Shown in pieces: positions 24,218 through 33,425 of a DNA stretch of 64,000 bases. The notes beneath the pieces were generated by a model. That model did not search any database. It was not told the origin of the DNA and was given only the letters and a program-made list of their open reading frames with translations. The position numbers and the translations under genes are program-made. The stretch's first letter is position 1, and each line of letters starts with the position of its first letter. The DNA is taken from positions 7,502,001 to 7,566,000 of the forward strand of contig NZ_CP029378.1 of NCBI RefSeq assembly GCF_003268675.1, given 5' to 3'. This DNA comes from Streptomyces bacillaris (lineage in GTDB: Bacteria; Actinomycetota; Actinomycetes; Streptomycetales; Streptomycetaceae).

Positions 24218-25555
24218 ATGCCGAGCAGCAGTCGTACGGCACTGGTCGAGGACCTTATGGGGCGTTTCCCCGAGGTGCCCCGGGAAGCCGTCATCAAGGA
24301 AGACCTGCTGCGCGGCGGCATGGCCTTCGACGAGTCCGCGCTCAGCGGATCCATCGGTGGCGCCACCGGTGACGTGAAGCCGAAGTCGTACTTCATCTTC
24401 TCCTTCGACCACCGCACCCTGCCCGAGCTGGGCGCCGCCGCGCTCAACCGGCCGCCGGAGGAGGTCGTCCTCACCGGCGGACCCTACGGGCTGCGCCGCA
24501 CCGTGGTCTCGGTGCGGGTCAACCCCGACTCCCCGTACGTCGTGCGCGGCGGCGAGGACGGGACGCTCGGCCTCTACCTGGACGGGGCGCGGATCGCGGA
24601 CGTCGGCCTCCCGCCGATGCCGGAGTACTACCGCCACCAGCTCTCCAACGGCAAGTCCGTCATGGAGGTCGCCCCGACCATCCAGTGGGGCTACCTCATC
24701 TATCTGACGGTCTTCCGGGTGTGCCAGTACTTCGGCGCCAAGGAGGAGTGCCAGTTCTGCGACATCAACCACAACTGGCGCCAGCACAAGGCGGCCGGCC
24801 GCCCCTACACCGGGGTCAAGCCGGTCGAGGAGGTGCTGGAGGCCCTGGAGATCATCGACCGGTACGACACCGCCGGCGTCTCCCGCGCCTACACCCTCAC
24901 CGGCGGTTCCATCACCTCCCAGGTCGGCGGACGCGACGAGGCCGACTTCTACGGCCACTACGCCAAGGCCATCGAGGAGCGCTTCCCCGGCCGCTGGACC
25001 GGCAAGGTGGTCGCCCAGGCGCTGCCCCGCGAGGACGTGCAGCGCTTCCACGACTACGGCATCCGCATCTACCACCCCAACTTCGAGGTGTGGGACCGCC
25101 GGCTCTTCCAGCTGCACTGCCCGGGCAAGGAGCGGTACGTCGGCCGCGACGAGTGGCACCGCCGCATCCTGGACTCCGCCGAGGTCTTCGGGCCGCGCAA
25201 CGTCATCCCCAACTTCGTCGCGGGCATCGAGATGGCCGAGCCCTTCGGCTTCACCAAGGTGAGCGAGGCCATCGACTCGACCACCGAGGGGCTGCGGTTC
25301 TTCATGTCCAACGGGGTCGTGCCGCGCTTCACCACCTGGTGCCCCGAGCCCACCACTCCGCTCGGCAAGGCCAACCCGCTCGGCGCGCCGCTGGAGTACC
25401 ACATCCGGCTGCTCCAGGCCTACCGGGCGACGCTGGAGGAGTTCGGCCTCAACTCCCCGCCCGGCTACGGCCCCGCGGGCCCCGGCCGGGCCGTCTTCTC
25501 CGTCAGCTCCTTCATGGACAGCCTCGAAGGGCTGGAGGAGGAGACCACCGTCTGA
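24218..25555 (+). CDS. Radical-SAM-like protein with unusual Cx8Cx2C motif
   Basis: 445 residues, no signal peptide, good AACGGAGG before the ATG. Three cysteines in RVCQYFGAKEECQFCDINHN, Cys169-x8-Cys178-x2-Cys181, look like an iron-sulfur motif with an enlarged first spacing compared with the usual Cx3Cx2C. A downstream YTLTGGSIT resembles the radical-SAM GGE-like SAM-contact strand, and the barrel-like alternation continues to ~370. I believe related actinobacterial proteins are annotated as radical SAM, but I do not recognise a characterised homologue or a substrate. It stands alone: the next gene is a DeoR regulator 298 bases away, and a strong hairpin at 25586-25626 probably ends its transcript. 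Confidence 0.7.
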   Translation: MPSSSRTALVEDLMGRFPEVPREAVIKEDLLRGGMAFDESALSGSIGGATGDVKPKSYFIFSFDHRTLPELGAAALNRPPEEVVLTGGPYGLRRTVVSVRVNPDSPYVVRGGEDGTLGLYLDGARIADVGLPPMPEYYRHQLSNGKSVMEVAPTIQWGYLIYLTVFRVCQYFGAKEECQFCDINHNWRQHKAAGRPYTGVKPVEEVLEALEIIDRYDTAGVSRAYTLTGGSITSQVGGRDEADFYGHYAKAIEERFPGRWTGKVVAQALPREDVQRFHDYGIRIYHPNFEVWDRRLFQLHCPGKERYVGRDEWHRRILDSAEVFGPRNVIPNFVAGIEMAEPFGFTKVSEAIDSTTEGLRFFMSNGVVPRFTTWCPEPTTPLGKANPLGAPLEYHIRLLQAYRATLEEFGLNSPPGYGPAGPGRAVFSVSSFMDSLEGLEEETTV

Positions 25556-25585
25556 CCCCCTCCCCGGGGACGGGAGCCGCACCTC

Positions 25586-25626
25586 CCCGGGGAACGGGAG
25601 CCGTCCAACGGGCACCGTTCCCCGGG
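25586..25626 (+). terminator. Hairpin after the radical-SAM-like gene
   Basis: Perfect 12-base arms CCCGGGGAACGG and CCGTTCCCCGGG with a 17-base loop, 30 bases after the stop codon. No T-run, as is usual in Streptomyces. Confidence 0.65.
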
Positions 25627-25853
25627 TTCGGGCGCGATTCGGGCGCCCGCCTCCGCCGAGCGGGCGGCGGAAGCGCCCGGAAAGCCCTTGGCAGGCCCGT
25701 GACCAGCGGCGGCCCGCCGGGGAAACGGGCAGGAACGGGCAGAGGGAATCCCGCGAAGAGCCTGGTCGAGCGGCTGACCCTGCTTGTAAAAACGTCACAT
25801 GGGCCCGAACGGACGGGACCCACCCCCGAAAAGCGCCACCGCAAGAGCCAGGG

Positions 25854-26624
25854 ATGTGTGTCGTGGACACCGACGAACGCCGCAGAGGAATACTCGACGC
25901 CGCCCGACGGGACGGATCGGTCGAGGTGAACGCCCTCGCGGCGCTGTTCCAGGTGGCCAAGGAGACCGTCCGCCGCGATCTGCACGTACTGGAGGAGCAC
26001 GGTCTCGTCCGCCGCACCCACGGCGGCGCCTACCCGGTGGAGTCGGCGGGCTTCGAGACCACGCTCGCGGTCCGCACCACCCGTAACGTCCCGCAGAAGT
26101 CGCGGATCGCGGCCGCCGCCGCCGATCTGCTCGGGGACGCCGAGACCGTCTTCGTCGACGAGGGCTTCACCCCCCAGCTCGTCGCCGAGGCCTTCCCCCG
26201 GGACCGGCCGCTGACCGTGGTGACCGCGTCCCTGGCCGTCGCCACCGTCCTCGCGGACGCCGAGAAGATCTCCGTCATCCTGCTCGGCGGCCGCGTCCGC
26301 GGCTCCACGATGGCCACCGTCGACCACTGGGCCTCCAGGATGCTCGCCGGCTTCGTCATCGACCTGGCGTACGTCGGTGCCAACGGCATCTCCCGCGAGT
26401 ACGGCCTCACCACCCCCGACCCGGCCGTCAGCGAGGTCAAGGCCCAGGCCATGCGCAGCTCCCGGCGGCGCGTCTTCGTCGGGATCCACGCCAAGTTCGG
26501 CGCGGTGAGCTTCTGCCGGTTCGCCGGGGTCGGGGACTTCGAGACGATCGTCACCGACGCCGGGCTCTCCTCCGCCGAGGCCCAGCGCTACTCCCTCCTG
26601 GGCCCCCAGGTCATCCGCACCTGA
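25854..26624 (+). CDS. DeoR-family sugar-responsive repressor
   Basis: 256 residues. The N-terminal DeoR winged helix-turn-helix (RRRGILDAARRDGSVEVNALAALF...ETVRRDL) precedes a DeoRC sugar-phosphate sensing domain (FVDEGFTPQLVAEAF; YVGANGIS; FVGIHAKFG). ATG at 25854 is used here; GTG at 25863 is an alternative that starts nearer the conserved helix. It lies 164 bases upstream of the ABC importer operon on the same strand, with a hairpin between, so it probably regulates that operon in response to a phosphorylated sugar or polyol. Confidence 0.88.
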   Translation: MCVVDTDERRRGILDAARRDGSVEVNALAALFQVAKETVRRDLHVLEEHGLVRRTHGGAYPVESAGFETTLAVRTTRNVPQKSRIAAAAADLLGDAETVFVDEGFTPQLVAEAFPRDRPLTVVTASLAVATVLADAEKISVILLGGRVRGSTMATVDHWASRMLAGFVIDLAYVGANGISREYGLTTPDPAVSEVKAQAMRSSRRRVFVGIHAKFGAVSFCRFAGVGDFETIVTDAGLSSAEAQRYSLLGPQVIRT

Positions 26625-26672
26625 CCCGACCCGCGCCCCCGGTCCCGTACCGGCCGCGCGACCCCCGTACCA

Positions 26673-26700
26673 CCGCGCCCCGCCCCCCGTCGGGGCGCGG
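26673..26700 (+). terminator. Hairpin between the DeoR gene and the importer operon
   Basis: Arms CCGCGCCCCG and CGGGGCGCGG with an 8-base loop. It could terminate the DeoR transcript, leaving the importer genes with their own promoter in 26701-26788. Confidence 0.55.
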
Positions 26701-26788
26701 TCCGTCCTGCCGCCGTACGCCTCCGGCATCCCCTTGCCGCCTCCGCCCGACCCGATCACCGAGCCGCTACGACTGATCAGGAGTCCCC

Positions 26789-28159
26789 ATGCGCCACCAC
26801 CCCCGCCGACGCCACGGACCACGCCGCCTGCCGCGCGCCGCCGCCGTGGCCACGGCACTCGCCCTCCTCGCCACCGGCTGCGCCGGAGCGGGCGGGACCT
26901 CCTTCGGGGGCGGTGACGCCCTCAACGTCCTGATGGTGAACAACCCGCAGATGGTCGAACTGCAGAAGCTGACCAAGGAGCACTTCACCAAGGAGACCGG
27001 CATCACCGTCCACTTCACGGTGCTGCCCGAGAACGACGTCCGCGACAAGATCAGCCAGGACTACTCCAACCAGGCCGGTCAGTACGACATCGCCACCATC
27101 TCCAACTTCGAGCTGCCGTTCTTCGCCGAGAACGGCTGGCTCCGCCCGCTGGACCAATACGTCGAGGCCGACCCGGACTTCGACCAGCAGGACATCCTCC
27201 CGCCGCTGCGCGCGTCGCTGACCCACAAGGACGGCAAGCTCTACGCCCAGCCCTTCTACGGCGAGTCCTCCTTCCTGATGTACCGCAAGGACGTCTTCGA
27301 GAAGGAAGGGCTCACCATGCCCGCCAAGCCCACCTGGAAAGAGGTCGCCGAACTCGCCGCGAAAACCGACGGATCGCAGCGCGGGATGAAGGGCATCTGC
27401 CTGCGGGGGCTCCCCGGCTGGGGCGAGGTCATCGCCCCGCTCACCACCGTCGTCAACACCATGGGCGGCACCTGGTTCACCGAGGACTGGCAACCGCAGC
27501 TGACCGCACCGGAGTTCAAGAAGGCGACGAAGTTCTACGTCGACCTCGTGCGCAAGCACGGACAGCTCGGCGCCCCGCAGTCCGGGTACGCCGAGTGCCT
27601 CAACAACATGACCCAGGGCAAGACCGCCATGTGGTACGACGCCACCGCGGGCGCCGGATCGCTGGAGGCCAAGGGCTCCCCGGTCAAGGGCAGGATCGGG
27701 TACGTACCGGCCCCCGTCGAGCGGACCGACAGCTCTGGCTGGCTCTACACCTGGGCCTGGGGCATGCAGAACGCCTCCAAGAAGGCCGACGACGCCTGGA
27801 AGTTCATCTCCTGGGCCTCCAGCAAGGAGTACGAGGAACTCGTCGGCGCCACCAGCGGCTGGTCCAACGTCCCGGCGGGCAAGCGCGCGTCCACCTACGC
27901 CCACCCCGACTACCGCAAGGAAGCAGGGGCGTTCGCGGACGTCACCCAGCAGGCCATCTCCGAGGCCGACCCCAACAACCCCGGCACCCAGCCGCGCCCC
28001 ACGGCGGGCATCCAGTTCGTCGGCGTTCCGGAGTTCACCGACCTCGGCACCAAGGTGGCGCAGGAGATCAGCGCCGCCATCGCGGGCCGCCAGTCGGTGG
28101 ACACTGCACTCGCCACCTCCCAGAAGCTGGCCGAGAAGGTCGCGGAGGAGTACCGATGA
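26789..28159 (+). CDS. Sugar/polyol ABC importer, substrate-binding lipoprotein
   Basis: 456 residues. A lipoprotein signal (ALALLATGC, lipidated Cys near residue 31) precedes a family-1 extracellular solute-binding domain (LNVLMVNNPQMVELQKLTKEHF...). The sequence resembles sorbitol/mannitol-type binding proteins. First gene of a four-gene operon: its stop overlaps the next start as ATGA. Anchored outside the membrane, it would deliver substrate to the two permeases. Exact substrate unknown; a polyol is suggested by the dehydrogenase at the operon end. Confidence 0.9.
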   Translation: MRHHPRRRHGPRRLPRAAAVATALALLATGCAGAGGTSFGGGDALNVLMVNNPQMVELQKLTKEHFTKETGITVHFTVLPENDVRDKISQDYSNQAGQYDIATISNFELPFFAENGWLRPLDQYVEADPDFDQQDILPPLRASLTHKDGKLYAQPFYGESSFLMYRKDVFEKEGLTMPAKPTWKEVAELAAKTDGSQRGMKGICLRGLPGWGEVIAPLTTVVNTMGGTWFTEDWQPQLTAPEFKKATKFYVDLVRKHGQLGAPQSGYAECLNNMTQGKTAMWYDATAGAGSLEAKGSPVKGRIGYVPAPVERTDSSGWLYTWAWGMQNASKKADDAWKFISWASSKEYEELVGATSGWSNVPAGKRASTYAHPDYRKEAGAFADVTQQAISEADPNNPGTQPRPTAGIQFVGVPEFTDLGTKVAQEISAAIAGRQSVDTALATSQKLAEKVAEEYR

Positions 28160-29121
28160 CCACCACCACCGCCGTACGGCCGACCCCGCCCCGTCCCGCC
28201 CCATCGGGCAAGCGCCCCACGGGCAGCAGAGCGAAGGCCTGGGCGACCCGCGCACCGCTCCTGCCCGCCCTCGTCTTCCTGATCGTGGTCACCCAACTGC
28301 CCTTCGTGGCCACGCTGGTGATCTCCTTCTTCGACTGGAACTCGCTCAAGCCGGACCAGCGCCACTTCACCGGCTTCGCCAACTACGGCTCCGTCTTCAC
28401 CGACCCGGCCCTACGCGACTCGGTCCTGACCACCGTCCTGCTCACCGCCACCGTGGTCATCGTGAGCGTCGTCCTCGGCCTCGCCTTCGCTCTGCTGCTC
28501 GACCGCACGTTCTTCGGCCGGGGCTTCGTCCGCACCCTCCTCATCACCCCGTTCCTGATCGTGCCGGTCTCGGCGGCGCTGCTGTGGAAACACGCCCTCT
28601 ACAATCCCGAGTACGGGCTGTTCAACGGGGCGTTGACCTGGTTCGGGAACCTCTTCGGCATCGACTCCATGGTCCAGCCGGAGTGGACCTCCGAGATGCC
28701 CCTGATGGCGGTCGCCGCAGCCCTCGTCTGGCAGTGGACCCCGTTCATGATGCTGATCCTGCTGGCCGGACTGCAGAGCCGCCCCGCCGAGATGATGGAG
28801 GCCGCCCGGCTCGACGGCGCGGGCGCCTGGCAGATGTTCCGCTTCCTCACCCTGCCCCATCTGCGCCGCTACCTCGAACTCGGCGTCCTGCTGGGCTCGG
28901 TGTACATCGTGCAGAACTTCGACGCCGTCTTCACCATCACCGCGGGCGGCCTCGGCACCGCCAACCTCCCGTACACCGTCTACGAGACCTTCTACCGGGC
29001 CCATGAGTACGGACTGGCGTCCGCCGTGGGCGTGGTCGTGGTGATCGGCACCGTGATCATCGCGACGTTCGCGCTCCGGGTGGTCTCCTCCCTCTTCCGT
29101 GAGGAGGCGAGCCGCGCATGA
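28156..29121 (+). CDS. ABC importer permease 1 (MalF-like)
   Basis: 321 residues with six predicted membrane segments and the cytoplasmic loop motif EAARLDGAGAWQMFRFLTLP (EAA loop), which contacts the ATPase. The start ATG overlaps the binding-protein stop (ATGA), indicating translational coupling. No ATPase gene is present in this operon; Streptomyces commonly uses the shared ATPase MsiK for such importers (established knowledge). Confidence 0.92.
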   Translation: MTTTTAVRPTPPRPAPSGKRPTGSRAKAWATRAPLLPALVFLIVVTQLPFVATLVISFFDWNSLKPDQRHFTGFANYGSVFTDPALRDSVLTTVLLTATVVIVSVVLGLAFALLLDRTFFGRGFVRTLLITPFLIVPVSAALLWKHALYNPEYGLFNGALTWFGNLFGIDSMVQPEWTSEMPLMAVAAALVWQWTPFMMLILLAGLQSRPAEMMEAARLDGAGAWQMFRFLTLPHLRRYLELGVLLGSVYIVQNFDAVFTITAGGLGTANLPYTVYETFYRAHEYGLASAVGVVVVIGTVIIATFALRVVSSLFREEASRA

Positions 29122-30008
29122 GCGCCTCGACCGCAGCACCGACCCGCACCCGCGCCACCGCGAAGGCCACCGCCCCGACCAACCGGGCCCGCAGGCGCTC
29201 CACCGCCCTCGGCCTGGCCGCCTGGGCCGTGGGCCTGGTCTTCTGCCTGCCCGCCCTGTGGATGGTGCTCACCTCCTTCCACTCGGAGGCCGACGCGGCG
29301 ACCAACCCGCCCTCCCTGGCGGCCGCGCTGACGCTCGACGGCTACCGGACGTTCTTCGGCGGCGGAGGCGGCCCGACCCCCTGGCCGCCGCTGGTCAACT
29401 CCCTGATGGCGTCGGTGTTCTCCACCGTGCTGGTCCTCCTGCTGGCGCTCCCGGCGGCGTACGCGCTCTCCATCCGCCGGGTGCGCAAGTGGACCGACGT
29501 GATGTTCTTCTTCCTCTCCACCAAGATGCTGCCGGTGGTCGCCGGACTGCTGCCGATCTACCTGTTCGCGAAGAACACCGGCTTCCTGGACAACATCTGG
29601 CTGCTCGTCCTGCTCTACACCTCGATGAACCTGCCGATCGCGGTGTGGATGATGCAGTCCTTCCTCGCCGACGTCCCGGTCTCCATCATCGAGGCGGCCC
29701 AGGTCGACGGGGCGAAGCTGCCCACGGTCCTCGGCCGGGTCGTCGCCCCGGTCGCCGCCCCCGGCATCGCCGCCACGGCCCTGATCTGCTTCATCTTCAG
29801 CTGGAACGAGCTGCTGTTCGCCCGGGTGCTGACCGGCGTGGTCGCCGGGACGGCCCCCGTCCATCTGACCACCTTCGTCACCAGCCAGGGCCTCTTCCTC
29901 GCCCAGCTGTGCGCCGCGTCGGTGGTCGTGTCCCTGCCGGTGCTCGTCGCCGGCTACGCCGCCCAGGACAAACTCGTCCAGGGCCTTTCCTTGGGAGCAG
30001 TCAAATGA
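29118..30008 (+). CDS. ABC importer permease 2 (MalG-like)
   Basis: 296 residues with about six membrane segments and an EAA loop (IIEAAQVDGAKLPTVLGRVVAP). The start overlaps the stop of permease 1 as ATGA, and its own stop overlaps the dehydrogenase start the same way. It completes the heterodimeric membrane channel of the importer. Confidence 0.92.
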   Translation: MSASTAAPTRTRATAKATAPTNRARRRSTALGLAAWAVGLVFCLPALWMVLTSFHSEADAATNPPSLAAALTLDGYRTFFGGGGGPTPWPPLVNSLMASVFSTVLVLLLALPAAYALSIRRVRKWTDVMFFFLSTKMLPVVAGLLPIYLFAKNTGFLDNIWLLVLLYTSMNLPIAVWMMQSFLADVPVSIIEAAQVDGAKLPTVLGRVVAPVAAPGIAATALICFIFSWNELLFARVLTGVVAGTAPVHLTTFVTSQGLFLAQLCAASVVVSLPVLVAGYAAQDKLVQGLSLGAVK

Positions 30009-30994
30009 GGGCAGCCATCGTCGAGGCCCCCGGCAAGGTGTCGGTCACCACGGTCGACGACCCCACGCCCGGCCGCCGTGACGTGGTCGTGAAGGTGGCG
30101 TCCTGCGGGCTCTGCGGCACCGATCTCCACATCCTCCAGGGGGAGTTCGCCCCCACCCTGCCGATCGTGCCCGGCCATGAGTTCGCCGGGGAGATCGTCG
30201 CCGTCGGCACCGACGTCACCGAACTGGCCGTCGGGGACAAGGTGGCCGTCGACCCCTCGCTCCACTGCCACGAGTGCCGCTACTGCCGCTCCGGCCGCGG
30301 CAACCTCTGCGACAACTGGGCCGCCATCGGCGTCACCGTCCCCGGGGGCGCCGCCGAGTTCGCCGTCGCCCCGGTGGCCAACTGCGTCAAGCTGCCCGAG
30401 CACATCGACGTCGCCGACGCCGCCCTGATCGAGCCGCTCTCCTGCGCGGTGCGCGGCTACGACGTCCTCAAGGGCAACCTGGGCGCCGAGGTGCTGATCT
30501 ACGGCTCCGGCACGATGGGCCTGATGATGCTGGAGCTGGCCAAGCGGACGGGCGCCGCCTCGGTGGAGGTCCTGGACGTCAACCCGCAGCGCCTGCAGAC
30601 CGCCACGCTCCTCGGCTGCACGGGGGCGGCGGCCCGCGCGGAGGAGTTCGACCGCCCCGGCGGCTGGGACGTGGTCATCGACGCCACCGGCAACGCGGGC
30701 GCCATCCAGGACGGGCTGGGCCGGGTCGCCAAGGGCGGCACGTTCCTCCAGTTCGGGGTCGCCGACTACGCCACGACCGCGGTCATCGAGCCGTACCGCA
30801 TCTACAACCAGGAGATCACCATCACCGGCTCGATGGCGGTCCTGCACAGCTACGAACGGGCCGCCGCACTCTTCGCCAGCGGGGTCCTGGACCCGGCGGT
30901 CTTCATCAGCGACCGGCTGCCGCTGGAGCAGTACCCGGAGGCGATCGACCAGTTCAAGGCGGGGGTGGGGCGGAAGATCGTGGTGCAGCCGTAG
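30005..30994 (+). CDS. Zinc-dependent polyol/alcohol dehydrogenase (MDR family)
   Basis: 329 residues. The catalytic zinc motif is GLCGTDLH...GHEFAGEIV, the structural zinc loop is CHECRYCRSGRGNLC, and the nucleotide fold is YGSGTMGLMMLELAKR. The family includes sorbitol, arabinitol and threonine dehydrogenases. Position at the end of an importer operon with ATGA coupling suggests that it oxidises the imported polyol to a ketose. Specific substrate and cofactor preference are not determinable here. Confidence 0.88.
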   Translation: MRAAIVEAPGKVSVTTVDDPTPGRRDVVVKVASCGLCGTDLHILQGEFAPTLPIVPGHEFAGEIVAVGTDVTELAVGDKVAVDPSLHCHECRYCRSGRGNLCDNWAAIGVTVPGGAAEFAVAPVANCVKLPEHIDVADAALIEPLSCAVRGYDVLKGNLGAEVLIYGSGTMGLMMLELAKRTGAASVEVLDVNPQRLQTATLLGCTGAAARAEEFDRPGGWDVVIDATGNAGAIQDGLGRVAKGGTFLQFGVADYATTAVIEPYRIYNQEITITGSMAVLHSYERAAALFASGVLDPAVFISDRLPLEQYPEAIDQFKAGVGRKIVVQP

Positions 30995-31017
30995 CCGCCC
31001 CTGACGGCACGGGAAGA

Positions 31018-31059
31018 GGCAGGTACCGGAGGCGATGGAGGAAGCCCCTGGTACCTGCC
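31018..31059. terminator. Bidirectional hairpin between convergent genes
   Basis: Perfect arms GGCAGGTACC and GGTACCTGCC with a 22-base loop between the dehydrogenase stop (30994) and the convergent peptidoglycan-binding gene (stop at 31079). Confidence 0.7.
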
Positions 31060-31078
31060 GGTCCGTGTCGCGGGACGG

Positions 31079-31537
31079 TCAGACGAAGTTGGCGTACCGC
31101 TTGAAGGCGGCCCGGGTGTCCGGCCCGGCGATCCCGTCGATGGGACCCTTGTAGTTGAACTGCGTCTTCATCCAGCGCTGGAGCGCCTTGACGGTGTTGG
31201 GTCCGACGACTCCGTCGATGGCGTCGTTGTAACCCCAGTACGCCTTCATGTACCGCTGCAGGGCCATCCAGCTCCCGGTGCCCAGGTACCCGTCCATCTC
31301 TCCCCTGTAGCCCCAGGCGGGCAGAGAGCGCTGGACCTTCTTGGCCTGGGAGACACTCAGCCCGAGGTTGTTCACCGCGTACGGTGCGACGGACTGCGTG
31401 CTCACCGTGCTCACCGCGGTCTTCTCGGCGGGTGCTGGTGTGGCGGAGGCCGCGCCTGCCGCTGCCAGTCCTCCGGCGGCGATGCCGACGGCGGTGGTGA
31501 CACTGACGAGTGTCCTGACCAGGACGGTCGATCGCAT
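31079..31537 (-). CDS. Secreted peptidoglycan-binding-repeat protein, copy 1
   Basis: 152 residues. The signal peptide MRSTVLVRTLVSVTTAVGIA...ASA is followed by about three short PGBD-like repeats containing IDG and AL/F patterns (GEMDGYLGTGSWMALQRYM; AIDGVVGPNTVKALQRWM; PIDGIAGPDTRAAFKRYA). The start at MRSTVL is supported by AAAGAG and by identity to the second copy; upstream in-frame codons have no ribosome site. No catalytic domain is present, so it probably binds cell wall or modulates wall enzymes. Near-duplicate of 31644-32093. Confidence 0.85.
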   Translation of the reverse strand: MRSTVLVRTLVSVTTAVGIAAGGLAAAGAASATPAPAEKTAVSTVSTQSVAPYAVNNLGLSVSQAKKVQRSLPAWGYRGEMDGYLGTGSWMALQRYMKAYWGYNDAIDGVVGPNTVKALQRWMKTQFNYKGPIDGIAGPDTRAAFKRYANFV

Positions 31538-31643
31538 GCAGGTCTCTTTCGGGTCGTGGCGCCGCGGCACGGACGGCCTGCGCGCCGGATCGTCGTGGGT
31601 CTTCCCGGGGCCGATGTCCGGGGCCAGGCCGGTCGCGGCAGGC

Positions 31644-32093
31644 TCAGAGCCGGTTGGCGAACCGCTCGTACGCGGACCGGGTTCCGGTCCCGGCGATCCC
31701 GTCGATGGCACCGGTGTAGCCGTGACGGGTCTTGAGGAAGCGCTGCAACGCCTTGATCGTGCCGCTTCCGGCGATCCCGTCGACGGGGCCGGTGTAGTCC
31801 CAGCTCTTCAGCCAGCGCTGCTGCGCCTTCCAGCTCTCGGAACCGAGCTGTCCGTCGATGGCCCCGTCGTACTTGTAGTACTTGGCCAGGAAGTGCTGGA
31901 CCTTCTTGGCCTGGGAGACACTCAGCCCGAGGTTGTTCACCGAGAGAGGCGCTACGGACTGCGTGCTCACTGCGGCTTTCTCGGCCGGTGCGGGTGACGC
32001 GGCGGCCGTGCCCGCCGCTGCCAGTCCTCCGGCGGCGATGCCGACGGCGGTGGTGACACTGACGAGTGTCTTGACCAGGACGGTCGATCGCAT
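31644..32093 (-). CDS. Secreted peptidoglycan-binding-repeat protein, copy 2
   Basis: 149 residues with the same layout as copy 1: signal peptide MRSTVLVKTLVSVTTAVGIA, the stretch NNLGLSVSQAKKVQ shared exactly, then PGBD-like repeats (AIDGQLGSESWKAQQRWL; PVDGIAGSGTIKALQRFL; AIDGIAGTGTRSAYERFA). The upstream DNA is also similar between copies, which indicates a recent tandem duplication followed by divergence mainly in the repeats. Transcribed in the same direction as copy 1, with a 106-base gap. Confidence 0.85.
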   Translation of the reverse strand: MRSTVLVKTLVSVTTAVGIAAGGLAAAGTAAASPAPAEKAAVSTQSVAPLSVNNLGLSVSQAKKVQHFLAKYYKYDGAIDGQLGSESWKAQQRWLKSWDYTGPVDGIAGSGTIKALQRFLKTRHGYTGAIDGIAGTGTRSAYERFANRL

Positions 32094-32286
32094 GCTGTTC
32101 CCTCTCGGGTCGTGGCACGGCAGCCCGGGCGCAGGGCGCGCCGAATTGTCGTGCGGTTCTCCGGGGCAGGTCTCCAGGGGTCGTTCCCCAGGGCCCGAAG
32201 AGAACACTGACCGATCGGCGGCGAGCTGTCCTTGACCATCGGCGCCAGCCCCTTGCCCCGGAGCGACACCTTGGCCGCATGCGGTC

Positions 32287-33333
32287 CTACGCCGGTATCG
32301 GGTCGCGGCCGGTGGCGGGCGGCCGAGTGAGCGTCCGGAGTTCCGTGTCCAGTTGCTGCCGGTGCTCCAGCTCCCGGTACTCCCGGGGCGCCATCCCGTA
32401 CGCGGCGGAGAACGACCGGCTGAAGTGCGCGGCGCTGGTGTAGCCGCAGCGCCGGGCGATCGACTGGATGGAGGTCGTGTACTGCGCGGGGTCCGCCAGT
32501 CGGCGCCGGGCCTCCGACAGGCGCCGGCCGCGGATGTAGGCCGCCGCCGTGATCCCCTCGGCCTCGAACAGCCGGTGCAACTGGCGCGGGGAGATGAAAT
32601 GGGCGGCGGCGACGGTGCGCGGGGTCAGCCCCGGATCGTGATAGTGCCGGTTGATGTGGGAGCGGATGAGCAGGAACTTGTTCCTCTGTCTTGTCTCCTT
32701 GCTGAGCGCCGTCTCCGCGTCCAGTTCGCGGGCGACGAGTCCGGTGACGAGATCGAGCAGAATCTGCTTGAGCCGGGGCACGTCGGACGGCTGGTGCGCG
32801 GAGTTGCGGGCGACGAGATGGGAGAGAAAATGGGCGAGGACCGCCCCGAACCCCTCCTGTCCCGGAAGGCGTTGGCCGAGCACGCGGCCGATGGCCCTTT
32901 CGGTCGCGAGCGGAAAGTGGCTCCGGGGAATCTCGACGCCGATTCCCACGGCCAGTTCGTTCTCCTCCACCTCGACATCGCAGGGGTACGAGCTGTTCAG
33001 GATGTACAGGTCGTTGACCAGGGACATGTGCCTCCGGTCGTTGTGGTCCACCCTGAGCCGCCCGCTCCCCGGCAGGACGAGCGTGATGTGGTAAAGCTCG
33101 GGATCGCCCTGGCGGATCAGTTTCGGCGTCCGGCGATAGCGGGACGCCTGCATCGCCACCGGCCAGAGCAGGATGTCCTCCAGAGTCAATAGGCGTGTCT
33201 CGCCCCAGAAATCGGAAGAGTGCTGACTGCTGACGTGCATCGGTGACATCGTCGCCGCCATGGCGTCCCGCCACACGTCGAATCTGATGTCCGGTGCCAC
33301 GTCGTCCGTTCGGAGAACCGTTTCGGGGAGCAC
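32287..33333 (-). CDS. AraC-family transcriptional regulator
   Basis: 348 residues. An N-terminal AraC-binding-like sensory domain (~10-220) precedes a double helix-turn-helix (~230-325) with the conserved SIQSIARRCGYTSAAHFSRSFSAAYGMAPREYR. Transcribed toward the peptidoglycan-binding pair, 193 bases from copy 2, so control of those genes is possible but unproven. Inducer unknown. Confidence 0.9.
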   Translation of the reverse strand: MLPETVLRTDDVAPDIRFDVWRDAMAATMSPMHVSSQHSSDFWGETRLLTLEDILLWPVAMQASRYRRTPKLIRQGDPELYHITLVLPGSGRLRVDHNDRRHMSLVNDLYILNSSYPCDVEVEENELAVGIGVEIPRSHFPLATERAIGRVLGQRLPGQEGFGAVLAHFLSHLVARNSAHQPSDVPRLKQILLDLVTGLVARELDAETALSKETRQRNKFLLIRSHINRHYHDPGLTPRTVAAAHFISPRQLHRLFEAEGITAAAYIRGRRLSEARRRLADPAQYTTSIQSIARRCGYTSAAHFSRSFSAAYGMAPREYRELEHRQQLDTELRTLTRPPATGRDPIPA

Positions 33334-33425
33334 TTCTCTCCTTCACCGCAGTTCCTCGGGCACGGGCGCTCATTTCGGCCCGCAGTTCTCGGCCCGGAGC
33401 CTTGCCGTGATCCTAACGAGACCTC

